DNA of 64,000 nucleotides from Tuctoria greenei (GCA_036927565.1 JAYESD010000004.1:67578933-67642932); one strand, 5' to 3'. Positions 32,474 through 46,259 are shown, numbered from the stretch's first letter. Notes: generated by a model not told the origin, from the sequence alone. Program-made: numbers and translations.

Positions 32474-35309
32474 ATGGCTTCCCCATTGCCTCCATCTCGC
32501 CTTTTGTCGGTCGACAACCTGCTGTCGATGCGCTGACTGCTTGGCTGGTCGGTGGCGGAGCGTGCGGGGAAGATCCGTTGTGGATCTCCCGATCTTGAAG
32601 ACTTGCGCAGATACGAGAACATCCTCTTCTCCACCTATGTGTCTGCAGGGCTTAAACTTCCGCTGTCGCGGTTCTTTTTCACGATGCTGGAGGAGTACGG
32701 GCTGCAGCTCCACCACCTGTCGCCGAACTCCATCGCCGTGATAGTGGTGTTGGTCCACCTATGTGAGGTGTTCGTGGGCTGTAAGCTGATGGTGGAGATG
32801 TTCCGACTCTTTTTCGTGATGAGGACCACCGGAAAAGGCGAGACTACCCAGTTGGGTGCCTACTACTTTCAGCACCAGGACAAATCCTCCCAACACTACA
32901 TCCCTTCACTCAAAGGGGGCAAGTGGAAGGCCTGGAGGGGAGATTTGGTGATTGTGCGGGTTGAGCCCCATCCTGCACTGAAGGTGCCTACTACAGGTCC
33001 TTCCGCTGATCCCACTACCTGGGAAGCATTCCAGGGGCTGCCAAAAGAGCATACGCTCATATTGAGAAGGATCTGATTCTTGGCGGGGAAAGGCTTGACT
33101 TCCCTGATGGTGCTGACCGACTTCTTGCACCGCCGTACCGCCCTTCTATAGGATCGACGATACGCGGCCTAGTACTACGCTGGTACCTACGATCTATGTC
33201 GGCTGGCTCCAGACAACCTCGCCCCAAAGTAGTTGGAGAGTTTGCTGAAAGTTGTGACCTGCGATATGGTTGACGATGAGAATATCGCCTTCCCAATCGA
33301 CTTCCAGCCGCTCTTCATGACCCCCTATGTGAAGGACGGACTTCTGAGCTCGATGCCGGTGGTCAATGTGTTTGGTGTTGCCCGCCTGCACCCCTTGGAT
33401 ACGTCAGGGGTTTCAGGGGTTCTAGCGCGGTGTCGCGTCATGTTGCAGCAAAGGTCGGATTCCTCCCGCTTGTCTGAGAAGGCTAAGGTAGGGTCCCCAA
33501 CACCTTCCTTCAGGCTGGAGGGCAGCCAGCCTGCCCCGGTTTGTCACCAGGAAGTCATTCCCGCCGTCTGGCCATTGAATCGGCTGCTCTTGCATCAAAG
33601 AAGCGGAAGTTGATGCGCTGGGTGGGGGGGCAGCACCCCAACATCTCATTGTGATAGGGCAAGAACGGCCGAAGCTCCCGTCGTAAACTTGGTTTCGGAT
33701 TCCAGCAGCCGCTCTGGTTCTGGCGGGGACACAAAGGGGACTGTGCAAGTGATCGCGCCATAGCGGACCGATCCAGAGCTAGGGATAGAGATAGCAGCCC
33801 ATGTCTTGAGGGCAGGTCTCGGCGATCTCGATCTATCACCCCAGGGTGGAGGGCCAGGGTCACTGGAGCGGTCCAAACCGCCGGTAAGGCGCATCTTCTT
33901 CCTCTGCTTTTTTTATTCTACGCACGTTCTACCGGAGTTTTATCCTGGTTTCTCAGTGCGTCATCATCCGACTTTGTGACCTTGGTGCTTCCAGGGGTGG
34001 GCTTGGTAGGCCCTGCACTTCTCGGGGTTGGATTAGGGTCTGCCATGTCGCATCATGTGCCCAAGGGTTCGTCGTCCTTAGGTGTCGTCAATGACTCTGC
34101 ACCCTTGTCCGTCAAGGCTGGTGAGGCTGAAGTGGCGTAGGGCATGGAAGTACCAGGCAAAGAGGCGCCTGACGAGGTTGTGCCCAGCGTGGGTGTGCAA
34201 GAAAGGAGGAGCCTGGCCCGGAGGTGCCAGGCGGGGAGGTGCCCGGCGTGGAGGGGGCTACACTAGTCGTGGCTGCTCCTCTTTGGTGAGGCTAACCCGC
34301 CCGTTGTTGATTGGGCAACAGCGCCTGACGTTATTGTCGCTCAAGACAGCGACTCACCACCGGCGACCCTCTTGTAGCAAAGGGAGGGGCTTCTGCATCG
34401 GGTAGTGGCGCGGCGATTCCCGGAGCTCCAGCCGGGGCACCAATTGGTCCTCAGGCGCTGGTGTCTACCACGGCATCGGCAGAAGAGGCGGAGAGGTAGT
34501 CGCCTTTGGTGACGGTTAAGCCAATCCCTCTTGCCGATGTTTTTGTCGCGGCCCAATCCATCCTGCACCAAACGCAGGCTGCCCTCGCCCATGAGTGGGA
34601 TCAACTTGCAGAGGACCGGCACTTTGTGAAGCTGGTCGACACCAAGAACATGGGGCTTGAGGTGAAGGCCTTGAAGGCCCATGCTGCCACCGATGACCAC
34701 CTGAAGTTGTGTGAGGATCAACGCTGGAGTTGGTCTGCCATGAAGTTGGCATAGCTGACGCAGAACATGAGTTGGGGGCGAAGGAGCGGGAGGTCTCCCG
34801 AGGCCTAGAGGAGAAACGCTAGGATTTGCGGGACTTTGAGCTCGTCATCAAAGGCCGGGAGGATGATCTGGAGCGTCGTGTTCGGGAGCTCGCCGATCGG
34901 GAGGAGGCTGTGCGGAGAGAGACGGGGAGCCTTTAGGCCTCCGGTACAGTCGAGGCCCAAGGGGTCCGGGTCTTCCTGGCCCGTGCTGGGGCGGTGCTGG
35001 AGCCCCTCTGCCTTGGTCCCGTGCCACGTGGGGAGCCAACTCAAGGGGTGACCCAGCTTGTTCCTGCCTTGGACTCCCTCTGTTTGTCGTTGGGGTCCAT
35101 GAACATCGTCCTCGCAAGGCAGCTGGAGGCCAAAGGAAAGGAGCTGGCTGAGTTGGTGGCCTGCCACGTTCTGGTATGCTTCCAAAGCTGGTACCCAAAG
35201 ATTCCACTGGAGGCGGTGGAGAAAGGTCCCCTTGGTGAGCGGGAGGGTGGCTAGGGCCGAAGTCCAATACCTTGCTAGGGATTTATCTTCTTTGTTCCAG
35301 CGGAGTTGA
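32474..35309 (+). pseudogene. Tat antisense ORF (Transposase_28-like), copy 1
   Basis: Its orientation is opposite to pol. The N-terminus MASPLPPSR is shared with MDSALPPSR in Tat-4. The first domain holds FFFTMLEEYGLQLHHLSPNS and CEVFVG and resembles the 'putative gypsy type transposon' family. A variable Ser/Pro/Gly-rich middle (about 33400-34500) leads to a charged coiled-coil C-terminus (about 34530-35309) ending in LFQRS. A TGA at about 32531 and many later stops and shifts break it. Tat relatives such as Grande carry antisense extra ORFs downstream of pol; the function is unknown. Confidence 0.7.
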
Positions 35310-35684
35310 GGCTGGCGGCACTTGGGCACAAGGATTTTGTATCCGGGGATGGCCCCCTTGTGTAAATAAACGAGACTAGTTGGATTCATGTTGTTTTGTC
35401 TGTTGGCTTGTCGTGTGCATCCAGATTGTTGCCCCAATTCCTTGTCTTGAGTAAGGTTTTGAAGAGCCTTTGTTCACGTCGTTAGCGTTTTAGGGACCAA
35501 CGCTTGCACAATTGATGTGGTCGATTTGTCGCTACGACCTACCTATGGAATCCCCCGTTAGAGGCCCCTTGGTAGGTGCGGCCAAATTGTTGGGTACACC
35601 TGCCACTTGAATGCAGGATGTCTTCGACTAGCCCCCGTCAGAGTGAGGGAGCATCAGTGTTGTCATTGTCGGCAGCCGGAGCTG

Positions 35685-37345
35685 GCTGCTCCGGCTCCGC
35701 CCTCCGTCACCGTGAAGTCATCAACAGGCCCCCTGGGAAGTGTTGGAGCTGAGTGCCCCGACATTTCCTACCAACATCATGTAGTCGTTGAATACGGGCA
35801 CCTGGTGGGCAGGATAACACAAGCAAACATTGTTAGCAGCAGAAACAGGGCTGGAGAGTGCACTCACTTGTCCGTGCTTATTGTTGTCGTTGACGTGTCG
35901 GGACGTCGACGGCAGGCCACCTTGGGGGTGCCGGGGCTGTATGCTCCGGCGTCGCCCACCATCATCGTAGAGTCGTCGACGGTAGGCCCCTTGGGAGGTG
36001 CCGGAGCTGGGTGCTTCGGCACCGCCCACTATCTTCGTGGGAACACCGATGGCAGGCCCCTTGGGAGGTGCCGGAGCTGGATGCTCCAGCGTCGCCCACC
36101 ATCTTGGTGGAAACGTCGACGGCAGGCCCCTTGGGAGGTGTTGGAGCTGGATACTCTGGCGTCGCCGAACATCTTCGGGGAAACGTCGACGGCAGGCCCC
36201 TTGGGAGGTGCCGGAGTTGGATGCTCTGGCGTCATCTACCATCGTCGTGGAGGCGTCGACAGCAAGCCCCTTGGGATGTGTCGGAGTTGGATGCTCTGGC
36301 GTCGTCCACCATCATCGTGAAGATGTCGATGGCAGTCCCCTTGCGAGGTGCTGGAGCTGGATGATTTGGCGTCGTCCACCATCGTCGTGGAGACGTCGAC
36401 GGTAGACCCCTGGTTTACAAGCTATCGCAAGGGAATCCTGTTAGCATCAAGAGTGGGTCAGGAGAGTTTACTCACTTATCCACGCTTGGTGATGTTGTTA
36501 ACGTTCTGGGACGTTGATGGCAGGCCCCTTGGGAGGTGCTGGAGCTGGATGCTCCAGCGTCGCCCACCATCTTCATAGGTACGTTGACGGCGAGCCCCCT
36601 AGGAGGGGCCGGAGCTGGATGCTCTGGTGTCGCCCACCATCTTTGTAGAAACGTCGATGGCGGGCCCCCTGGGAGGTGCCGGAGCTGGATGCTCTGGCAT
36701 CGCCCACAATCTTCGGAGGTACGTTGACGATGGGCCCCCTTGGGGTGTTGGGGCTGGATGCTCCGATGTCGTCCACCATCATCGTGAAAACGTCTACTAT
36801 GGGCCCCCTAGGAGGTGCTAGGGTTGGATGCTCCGGCGTCCTCAGCCATCGTCGTGAAGTCATCAAAGGTAGGCCCCCTGGGAGGTGCTGCGGCTGGATG
36901 CTTTGGTGTGGTCCACCATTGTCGTGAAGTCGTTGACGGTAGGCCCCTCTTGTACAGTCTATCGCAAGAGAAACCTATCGGCAACAAGTGCAGGGCAGGA
37001 GAGTTTACTCACTTATTCGCGATTGGTGCTATCATTGATGTTCTTGGACGTCAACGGCAGGCCCCTTGGGAGGTGCTGGAGCTGGATGCTCCGGCATTGC
37101 CCACCATATTTGTAGGTACGTCGACGGTGGGCCCCCTGGGAGGTGCCAGGGTTGGATGCTCCAGTGTCATCCACCATCGTCGTGAAGTTGTCGATGGCAG
37201 GCCCCTGGTGTACAGGCTATCGCAAGAGGAACCTCTTAGAAACAAGTGCGGGCCAGGAGAGTTTACTCACTTATTCGCACTTGGTGTTGTCATTGACGTT
37301 CTGGGACGTTGACGGCAGGCCCCTTGGGAGGTGCTGGAGCTGGAT
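35685..37345 (-). repeat. 70-bp tandem array with longer spacers, Tat-2
   Basis: About 17 units of 70 bp, in groups separated by about 110-bp spacers that contain GAGAGTTTACTCACTTAT (about 36411-36525, 36945-37055, 37206-37315). Many units contain an inverted repeat GCCGGAGC-TGGAT-GCTCCGGC. Long ORFs in several frames are a by-product of the missing stop codons in the unit. The stretch 35310-35684 before it is unique post-ORF sequence that matches 63171-63464. Confidence 0.85.
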
Positions 37346-37588
37346 GCACTGTTGCACCCTGTTTGTATGTCCTGCACACATAACGGAGGCACATATTGTT
37401 TTGCTCGCTGGAGAACTTTTCCTATCCTTAAGTATAGTCATGTCTTATAGTTCTGGGCTGGTACACGGGATTTGTGTAATTCTGTTCATTGGCGCTCAGG
37501 GTCCGGCTTCCTTCTTATTCGGGGTGTGAGCATGCTAGCCCCTATGTACTTAGCCGCAACACTGGGAGGCAAAGCGCACACACTTAGG
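37346..37588 (-). other. Tat-2 post-pol untranslated region, left of solo LTR
   Basis: Homologous in inverted orientation to about 55600-55825 of Tat-3. It continues at 40445-40951 on the other side of the Tekay solo LTR. No gene seen. Confidence 0.7.
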
Positions 37589-37593
37589 GTACA

Positions 37594-40439
37594 TGTGACG
37601 CCCAATTTCGAAAAATGAACCAAGCTAACGCATATGTGTGCCCAGGGTGTTCATCACACATACACGAGTGCAATCACAAACGATATACAGAAAATTACCA
37701 CAAAACAAGATTAATTAACCAAATTTTATTACAAACCAGATTATTCTCGAATACAAGCTCTAATGAATATTAATGACAAGTTCAACTAATGCAGTGGAAA
37801 TAAACTAATTAAGCACACTAAACAGCTAGGCAGCATAGGCAATAGGGTATAGTGCAGCTCCAATAACACCACAGGCAAAGCTGACGGTAGACACAGCCTA
37901 GAACTCCGCATTATCACCATTAAACTCCCAATCCTGACCTGCAACTGTTGGGTGGGGGATTGCAAGAGTGAGTACATGTCGTACTCAGCAAGTGTGAAAA
38001 GTATGACATGTGGCTGATTCAAATGACGACAATAATAATGGCAAAGTGCTGAAAAGTACATTAAAAACATGTGAAAAGCAATATATTATATGTATGTGAA
38101 GTAAACCCATCATAATCATAAGTAATATCATAATACCAATCTGAATTCACAACCATCATCAAGAATCCCAAATCTCACCATTGCCAATAACCATATTCAA
38201 TACCAGAAGTTAATTCATAACCAACCTTAACTATTACCAAACCATAACCATCCCAAATACCATCCCAGTACTAAGTTTCCTCTAATCATGGAAGTTGTCC
38301 TGGTGCTCATAACCGGGAGCACGGCTATCATGATAGTTTTAGACACACTCTGCAAAGTTTGTACCTCTTTACCCACGTGTTCGTGATTTCATCACCTTTC
38401 GGTGACTAAGAATCTCCCTTATGCCCATGACCCATCGGTCATATTACACACTTCCGTTGGTGTGTGGCCAAGAGATCACAAAATAGCCTTTACAAAGGGA
38501 TTACTAGCCTATTTAGACCCCACTGAGGTTTCACCAGTGGCGATGTCTCCCGCGGAGCACATCTTCAACCAAGGGCCCCCTCTTGAGCCATTCGGATCCC
38601 AGGGTAGTCCCACCAATCATCAACAAACCCAATCCAACTACCCCTTCCCCGAGCATCCTTAATGGTCCAAATAGAACTGGTAAAACCCTAATTAATCAGC
38701 TACGCCGCACCCATACTTGGCCTCATGGTGGCACTATAGTCCTGGCTTATTCTCGCATGAACCGGTCCTTAGATCCAAAGCAAGCAAACCACCATAACAT
38801 CCAACCCATCCACATACCAGGCTTGCTTAGATCACCCATTACCATATCATATAGACCAGTTCACATTAACCAAAATATCATTAATGCTTAACTAAATTGA
38901 GTGGTATAGTTGTTTTCACATCTCAGTTGATTAAGCGAAGCAAAAGGTAAAAACCCTTCCCGACTCTCTACCATAAATTCCAGGTGACAATGGTGGTTAA
39001 ACAAAGATAGTCAACTTCCTATCATAGGGTTCCCATCAAATTGACACAAGCATGCAATTTTGCAAACAAAACATTTATTTTAAAACAGGATCAATATGCT
39101 TCAAGGACACTTGCCTTGCTCTTGCTGTTGATTAGGATCAAAGCCTTCAAACTCTTGATGCTGTAGATCCTCCGCGGCACTCTCTAGCGCAAATCCGTCT
39201 AATCCACACAATAAACATACAAGACAAGAAACACAATCAAAAAGTGCATAAATATTACTCAATATGACACGACATGCATGATTGATGCAAATTCAAGGTA
39301 GAACTTGTTAATAGATTGCTTTTAATGATCACTAACTAGTTTTAATAGCTTTTATCAAGTTTATACAGGTTTGGATTCGATTAGCTCAAATTTTAGAATT
39401 AATTTAACAAAATTTAACCGGAAAGATCGGACTAGTCCGCCCTCTGCGAGATCAGCAGATTAGGGTTTTCTAGATCGACGTGAATTCGGAGATTAGGGGT
39501 TGAATTCTCGTAAGGAAAAGAGAATAGAAGGTATACCAGGTGTTTATGACTCCAATGAATCAAGAAACTTGGAGGTAGCGCTTGGATCTTGGTGATCTAG
39601 GGTTGGTGATGAACTTGGAGTTTAATTGGTGGTGAAGAACAAAACTTGGTGGAGATCTTGATCCTCTCTCGTTTCCACCTTTTCTTCTTCTTGCTTGGGA
39701 TCTTCTCCTCCCTCCTTGATGGTGGCTCCCAACGAACTAGGGTTTGGGTGGGTGGAAAAGTGGCAAATAGATGTCAATCCAAGGGGTGGGGCTGTTTATA
39801 TGGAGGTGGAGGCTAGGGTTAGATGGATTTCGAGTTTGGATGAGTAGAGGCCGGTTTAGAGTCCCACATGGGCTATAAAAGAGTTAGGCATGATGTCCCT
39901 AGGCCCGCTTAACGTGAAACCCAAGAAACAAGTCGTAAAACAAAAGATCAACTTGAAGTCGCAAAATATCGGACAAGTCCGGAAAGGACCGGACTAGTCC
40001 GAAGTCGTCCAGAGAGAAAATCGGACAAGTCTGGCCTAAAATCGGACAAGTCCGACTTTAAACAGAGGGGAAAACAGACAAGTCCGCTGGAACACCGGAC
40101 TAGTCCAGAAAAGTCCAAGGACTTTGCAAATTTTCAAGGATTCATGGAATATCGGACTAGTCCGCACAAAATTGGACAAGTCCGAAAGATTTCAGGGGCA
40201 AAATCGGACTAGTCCGCAGCAAAAACGGACAAGTCCGTTTTTTAGTCAGAGAGAAATCGGACTAGTCCTCTGGAAAATCGGACTAGTCCGCACTTTCCTG
40301 CGTTTTAAGTGTGGTTTTGCTTCAAATCAATTTTAAATGCTCTGAATCAATTTTAAACTCATTCCTCTTTATGTGGGTTAATGTTAAACATGTATATGAA
40401 TGTATGCAAGGCATGATGCATGAAAATGAGGGTGTTATA
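37594..40439 (-). repeat. Tekay solo LTR (2846 bp), TSD GTACA
   Basis: It starts TGTGACGCCC and ends GGGTGTTATA (from TGTAACACCC with one change), flanked by GTACA at 37589-37593 and 40440-40444. No internal region is present, so LTR-LTR recombination removed it. It contains a TATA (- strand) at about 39795-39801 and palindrome arrays at about 39425-39440 and 39960-40290. The uninterrupted target survives in Tat-3 near 55590. Confidence 0.95.
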
Positions 40440-40444
40440 GTACA

Positions 40445-40951
40445 TGACCAAGCTAAGCATGCTGCACGCTTGAACATCCAGCTCGGCATTGCCCTTTCAT
40501 GGGGAACCATTTGGCACCACAGGGCCCCAAGTAAGAGGGCAGCCGTAAGGTTCCAAGACACCTTGCAGGTACCTCAAATACATCCTCCTCTATCAGGGTT
40601 GCATGACTCTACTAGGGGCGATACAGAAAAGATTTCACCAAGTACACAAAAACGATGTATGGAAGACGAGTCTAGGTTGATTGATCACAAAATAACAGGT
40701 AACGTAATTGAGCATAAGAGAAAGCATATGGTAAGACAGTGAAATTCTTATCATTGTTGTTCATAGGAGTGAATTGGCTTTACAATAAGGCAACGACCCA
40801 CTCCAGTTGGAAAGGGAGGTAGAATGTTCATGCTTAGGGTACTGGACCAAGCTAAGCATCTAAACACTCTGGACCTGTCCCTCCCAGAGCTTGGTTGTCC
40901 TACATGCCGTTCCATGGCACCATGACACCCTAGACTGTCCTACTTTTAAGC
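40445..40951 (-). other. Tat-2 post-pol untranslated region, right of solo LTR
   Basis: It matches the inverted copy in Tat-3 at about 55079-55590. Its two sides join across the solo LTR target. The short ORFs here are not conserved. Confidence 0.7.
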
Positions 40952-42150
40952 TTAGGGATAGAACTTACGGAGGTGCTCTATGTTCCATGGGTTGGGGAGA
41001 GGCTCTCCTTCTTCCATCGGGAGGTGGACATATCTGGGGCGGGATAGTTGTATCACTCGGAAAGGGCCTTCCCAACTGGGGGAAAGTTTATGCGACCCTT
41101 CTCGAGAGAATATGCGCCACAGCACTAGGTCACCTTTCTCGAGCTCTCTACTCCACATGAACCGCTCATGGTAGCGCCTCACTGCTTGTCGGTAACATGC
41201 ATTTCGGATGGTTGTGTGCCTCCTTGCTTCGTCGATGAGGTCAATGTCTTCTCGTCGGAGCTGGTCCTGTGAGGCTTCATCGAACGCTCAGACTCTAAAC
41301 CAGTCCACAACGATCTCTGCAGGGAGGACGGCCTCGACCCCATATACCAGAAAGAAATGTGTTTCTCCTATGGCACGGCTGGGTGACGTTTGGCTTGCCC
41401 ATAGTGCACAGGGGAGCTTGTCGACCACTTGGCACCATGCTTATCCAAGCTGTCATATGTGAGTGTCTTGAGGCCCCTGAGGATCTCAGCATTGGCCCTT
41501 TGGACTTGTTCATTGCTCTTTGGATGAGCCACAAATTCATAACAAACTTGGACACCGAGATCTTTGCACTAGTCCTGGAAAGCTGAACTGGTGAACTGGG
41601 TCCCATTGTCGGTGATGATCCTGTTCGGGACCACAAACCTACAAACAATTGATTTGATGAATTTGACTGCGGACTCCTTGTTGATGTTGATCACTGGGGC
41701 AGCCTCCGGCCACTTGGTGCACTTATCTATTGTGACGTAGAGGAACCGTACCCTCCGACTGCCCTGGGGAAGGGTCCCAGGATATCCAGCCCCCAGACCG
41801 CGAAAGGCCAGGAGAGCGGGATTGTCTGCAGTGACTGCGCTGGGGTGTGAATTTGCTTGGCGTGGAACTAGCACGCCTTGCACTTCTTGACTAGTTTACG
41901 ACGTCTTGTAGTGCCGTTGGCCAGTACAAACCATGCTGGAAGGCTTTACCAACCAGCGTGCAGGAGGCCGCGTGATTCCCACACTCTCCTTCTTGGATTT
42001 CTGCGAGCAAGTCACAGCCTTCATGCTGAGTTATGCATCGTAGCAGTACGCTATTGGCACCACATTGGCAGAGATAACCTTCTACCAGCATGTAGCGTTT
42101 CACATCCTCGCGATCCTCTTAGTGGATGTTGGGTCCTCTAGGAGGAGGTT
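40952..42150 (-). pseudogene. Tat-2 integrase
   Basis: Fragments in changing frames: the N-terminal zinc-binding part (GECGNHAASCTLVG and YWPTALQD, about 42100-41890), the core with TIDKCTKWPEA and TDNGTQF (about 41750-41590), and the C-terminal module with ELEKGDLVLWR, WEGPFRV and NIEHLRKFYP ending at 40952. Frameshifts near 41900, 41570 and 41200 make it inactive. The Glu of the catalytic triad lies in a shifted segment. Confidence 0.85.
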
Positions 42151-43255
42151 GTCCTTCAATTAGTCCCGAACCCCCGTGATCCACGCATTGAGACTCTCCT
42201 GGACTTCCAGGTCTTGGGTACCAGGTGATTGGGGATCCCTGGTGATGCTCAAGAACCATGGTGGCCCCCATGCTCGCAGGGCTGTCGTGGTTGCCAGCTC
42301 TGTGAAGTTGGGCTCACCTTCTTCATTAGGCCCTGCCGGCCTAGCGATCGTCCTCACCAACCTCCTGCTGAAGACCCCCTCTTGAACGGGGGCTCCTGTG
42401 GACGCCATGGTTGATAGGGCATCGGCGATGGAGTTGTCAGCGGACGGCACATGGTAGAGATCCAAGGCCTCGAATCTAGCTTCTAGCTTCTTGACATGTA
42501 TCAGATATGCCACGAGCTGCGGGTCATTGCAGCAGCACTCACCCTGGACTTTTTTGATGATCAGCTTGGAGTCTCCCTTGACCAGCATCTGCTGGACACT
42601 GAGACCCTACGCAGTTGTGAGCCCGAAGATGAGGGCTTCATACTCTGCCATGTTGTTGGTAGCCTTGAAGTCGAGGCGCACTACGTACTTGGACTGCTCC
42701 CCTGTTGGTGAGGTGAGCAGTACACCAGCTCTGGCTCCTTGCTTCTTTGAGGATCCGTCAAAGAAAAGCGTCCAGTGAGGTCCGATAAGCATCAGAGCCC
42801 TAGGCTCCGACTCACTGATCTCTCGACCCCCTGGGGTTCTCGGTGAAGGGGTCCACTCGGCAACAAAGTCTGCTAGAGCTTGACTCTTTATTGCATGTCG
42901 TGGCAGGAAATCAAGCTTGAACTCCACTAATTCAGCTGCCCACCTGGCAATATTGCCAGTTGCGTTCTGGCTACGCGACACTGCTCCCAGCAGGAACGAA
43001 GTCACCACTAATACTCGGTGTGCCTGGAAATAATGGCGGAGCTTCCTCAATGCGGTTAGCACCGCATAGAGCAGCTTGTGCACTTCGAGGTACCTTGTGT
43101 TTGCCTCATGCAGGACATCGCTGATGAAATAGACCGGTCGTTGGATGGTCCGGGACCCTTTCAGGGAATCCGGTGCATCTTCTTCCTTCTGTTCTAGGTC
43201 CAGCGACCCCATGTCTCCTGGGCCTAGCGCTTCCTTTGGGGGCTCCCTAGGGGGA
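42151..43255 (-). pseudogene. Tat-2 dual RNase H region
   Basis: On the - strand: the end of the 63-bp repeat region (PPKEALGPGD), a native Ty3 RNase H remnant (about 43137-42850, with RPVYFISDVL, LRKLRHYF and ADFVAEW), then a second RNase H with FFDGSS at about 42759, ATNNMAEYEALIFGL and HVPSADN. The second is the archaeal-type RNase H known from the Tat lineage. A TAG at 42607 replaces a CAG present in Tat-3. A TAA at 42160 ends the segment. Athila C cuts its N-terminal side at 43256. Confidence 0.85.
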
Positions 43256-44875
43256 TGTTGACGGCTCCTATGATATACTAACAAAACATCCCCGGCAACG
43301 GTGCCAGAAATGCTTGTTGGTATTTCATAACACCACAGATCATCTCCAGTAAAGAGATGAGATCCGCAAGCGCACGGAAGATACCGTTGTAGCATTTCAC
43401 CCATGAGTATTCCCAAGGCTATCGTATTTATCTCAAAGGAAGGCAATGGAGTAAAGTATATACTACTCTTATGGTCAAGCTATGGGATACTAATCCATTA
43501 TCCAGACAGGGGTAAGTTGGTAACAGGGGTAGTGTGACACACACCTAGGCAACCTATTCTAAATAATAAAATGGGTCCTAGAAGGAGATTGGATTGAGAG
43601 TTAGAGAGTTGCTCCTACAATGCTCCTAATACATATACATAGCCCAAGGTAGATACTAATGGTCATGTCAATGATGAATCCCTATGCAATGCTATTCAAC
43701 ACATCGGGCACAGGCTTACCCCTAGCAATACTTGGGTGACTCCCACCATGAGCCTGTGGTATAGCCGAACGTGGAGGATTACAAAGGACAGATAGGGTTG
43801 TCACCACCTACTGCCTACCTCTTCAATCTGTGGGTCTACTAGACAACCAATTCTACTTAAATACCCTAGCACCATGCTAGCATACTAAGAAAATACCTTA
43901 GGAGCCATGGCACAAGCCATCCTAAGGCAATGACTAACCTAAACATTGTTGAACCAATGTTGAAGCATAGCATAAGTCATTCATATTAACATAATCATGT
44001 CATAACTACATAGGCTATAGTGGGGATCTATAGTGTTTATGCCATAAGATGTGATCATGAGAGTGAAATCATAAAGACTATACCTTCCACATACATGGAC
44101 TCCACAATCAAACAAGAAACGCTTGGTCCAAGTATACGTATAAAAGAAGACTAAAGGTAATATCTTTATTGAGCACAAAGTCACAAATACAAGAAGGAAC
44201 ACATAAGCCATACCCTTCCCAATGTGGAATTGGGAAGAGAGACTCCTTCTACTCCTTTCCCTATTTGGACTTTGGACTAGAGGCTCTCCTCTCTACATCC
44301 TAACTCCTCTAAGGACTATGGAAGATAGTGTATACAATAGAATGATTCCCAAGTGGTGTGTGTTGAAGTGAGGGGTAGGGGTCCTATTTATACTAGTGTT
44401 TAGGTGGGTTCCCGCCACCAAAAGCGCGTGAATCAGTCACCATTGACTCCAGGGAGCCGGGAGGAGCCAACATGTGGAGGCTGACCGAGTTTGGTGCAAA
44501 GACCAGGTCGGCTGACCCCCTGGTTCGGCCGACCTGGTCATTTCACTGTTTCTCGTGTGCTTTCTCTAGGCTTCTAGGTGGGTCCCATTGATGTATATGG
44601 GTGATACACTGTTGGATCTCCTTGGATACTTCTGTTTGTGGGCCATTTGATCCATGGGATGCCACGTGTCATCGCCTGATTGGCTGGGATAATATTTTAT
44701 AGGATTGGTCCCTCTACATTTCCTCATTTCCTGCATAAAATACTGCATACACATATTTCTCCATGTCCAAGTGAAATTGGGTTAGATAGAAAGGTGATGT
44801 GTGCAGGAAATGACAAATCCTTCACATATTTGAGTTAAATTGACGGATGAAATTGGTATATAACAGCCGTCAACA
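43256..44875 (-). repeat. Athila C 3' LTR (1620 bp)
   Basis: The ends are TGTTGACGGCT and AGCCGTCAACA, a perfect 11-bp terminal inverted repeat. The embedded PBS-like sequence CCCCGGCAACGGTGCCA is at about 43290-43306. TATA-like CTATTTATA is at 44384-44392, U3 hairpin at 44506-44534. Confidence 0.9.
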
Positions 44876-46259
44876 AACTCCCCCAATCCTTTGCTCGTCC
44901 GAAGCAAAGTCAAGACATTAGGTTGATGATCAGGAGTTGTTACAATGTCTTATTTTCAAATGTATCTAATGCACAACAAGATACTCTACCTAGTATTGCG
45001 GAAACTGGCTATGATACCCTACCTTTCTTAAGTTATCATGGGGCTTATACTTTTTCATATTCATGAGTAGTTGAAAGGTAGAATAGCAAATGGAGCAAAC
45101 ATGGCCTAGCAATCAAGTCTCACTTAAATCCCGGAGAATTCAATTTAGATATTAAGTACCTCAATTTGATTCTCTCAGTCACTCCTTCGTGGATAGTGGA
45201 AATATTTCCTCACCAAAGCATTGTGCCTCTACTATTCCTACTCATTGAATATGTCTTGAATGTGGAGCTTGGTAGGGAAAGTAAGTAGGCATATTTGCAT
45301 CACATATATTGCTAAGTCAAAAGAGTAAGCCTTAGGAGAATTCAAATCAAAACTTTTTGGTTCAAGATTAGTGCATTTGTGATGGAGTGGAAGTGGATGT
45401 GGATACTTGAGATAACATCTTTTTTGTATAATATCTCTTTCTTTTGCAGGGATGAAACATGGCTACTTTTCCTTTTTTTCTCTTTTTTTCTCACGCTTAT
45501 GATGTAAGCATGCCCCCTTTTTTCATTTTCTTTTTGTAGCCATGTCTTCTACTGCCTTTCTTTGCAATGAATCCTGAAGAGAGTGCTAAACATGAATAAC
45601 AAGAAGTTTCTCTTTTTATTGTGGTATGGTGGATATGATGGACGTTTTGCTTACTTCTAGTGTAGAAGTATAGCATGTGCAAGTGAAGTCTTGAATTCAA
45701 AAAAGAGTTGAATGATTTCTCACATAGGTCTATACTAGTTTGACTAGGCTCAATGAGAAAGCAAATAGCATATGCATAAGGTTTTGTCTATGTATGAACA
45801 TCATATGGCTTTGGTAGGTATTTCCAATCAATTGAGGGAAACTTAAATCTTTTTAGAATTCCTCCGGAAATCTAAGTTTTACTTTCAAACTAGGTCTAGC
45901 AGCCCTATTGCTAATCCTAATCTTGCAACAACCTATAATTAGATTAAGATTTTGCTACCCACAACTTCCAAATTAAGATAAAAGTATTTCAAACCAATGA
46001 AAGCAGCATTCGGAGAGTAGCAAGTTGTAAACTAGAGACTTAGGAAAGTACAACAGAGCAACTATTCATCATTTCATCTATGTGAATTCTAAATCATTCT
46101 TACCACACATCTTTATTTGATGAAAGAAAATCTAACCTATTTTTATATTTTTTAGATGCATGGTGGATGGTGGATGAATGGAAAGTAAATATGCAATGGA
46201 TGATTTGAAATAAAAATGCAGTGGGTGTGATACAAGTTACCTCAAGTGGGGGTCCTCCC
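44876..46259 (-). other. Athila C PPT and 3' non-coding region
   Basis: PPT (TTGGGGGAGTTT on the - strand), then sequence close to Athila B 24954-26327, including T-rich runs at 45465-45540. No gene seen. Confidence 0.6.

Noticed and set aside
32008..35309. Independent host gene on the + strand
   Set aside because: The same ORF recurs at 57932-58736 and 60277-63170 at the same place in Tat elements, so it is an element-borne gene.
35607..37312. Long open frames (up to 262 codons) on both strands in the 70-bp arrays, also at 55704-57702 and 63414-63917
   Set aside because: The unit has no stop in several frames and 70 is not a multiple of three, so the frame rotates from unit to unit. There is no domain, and the frames are repeat artefacts.
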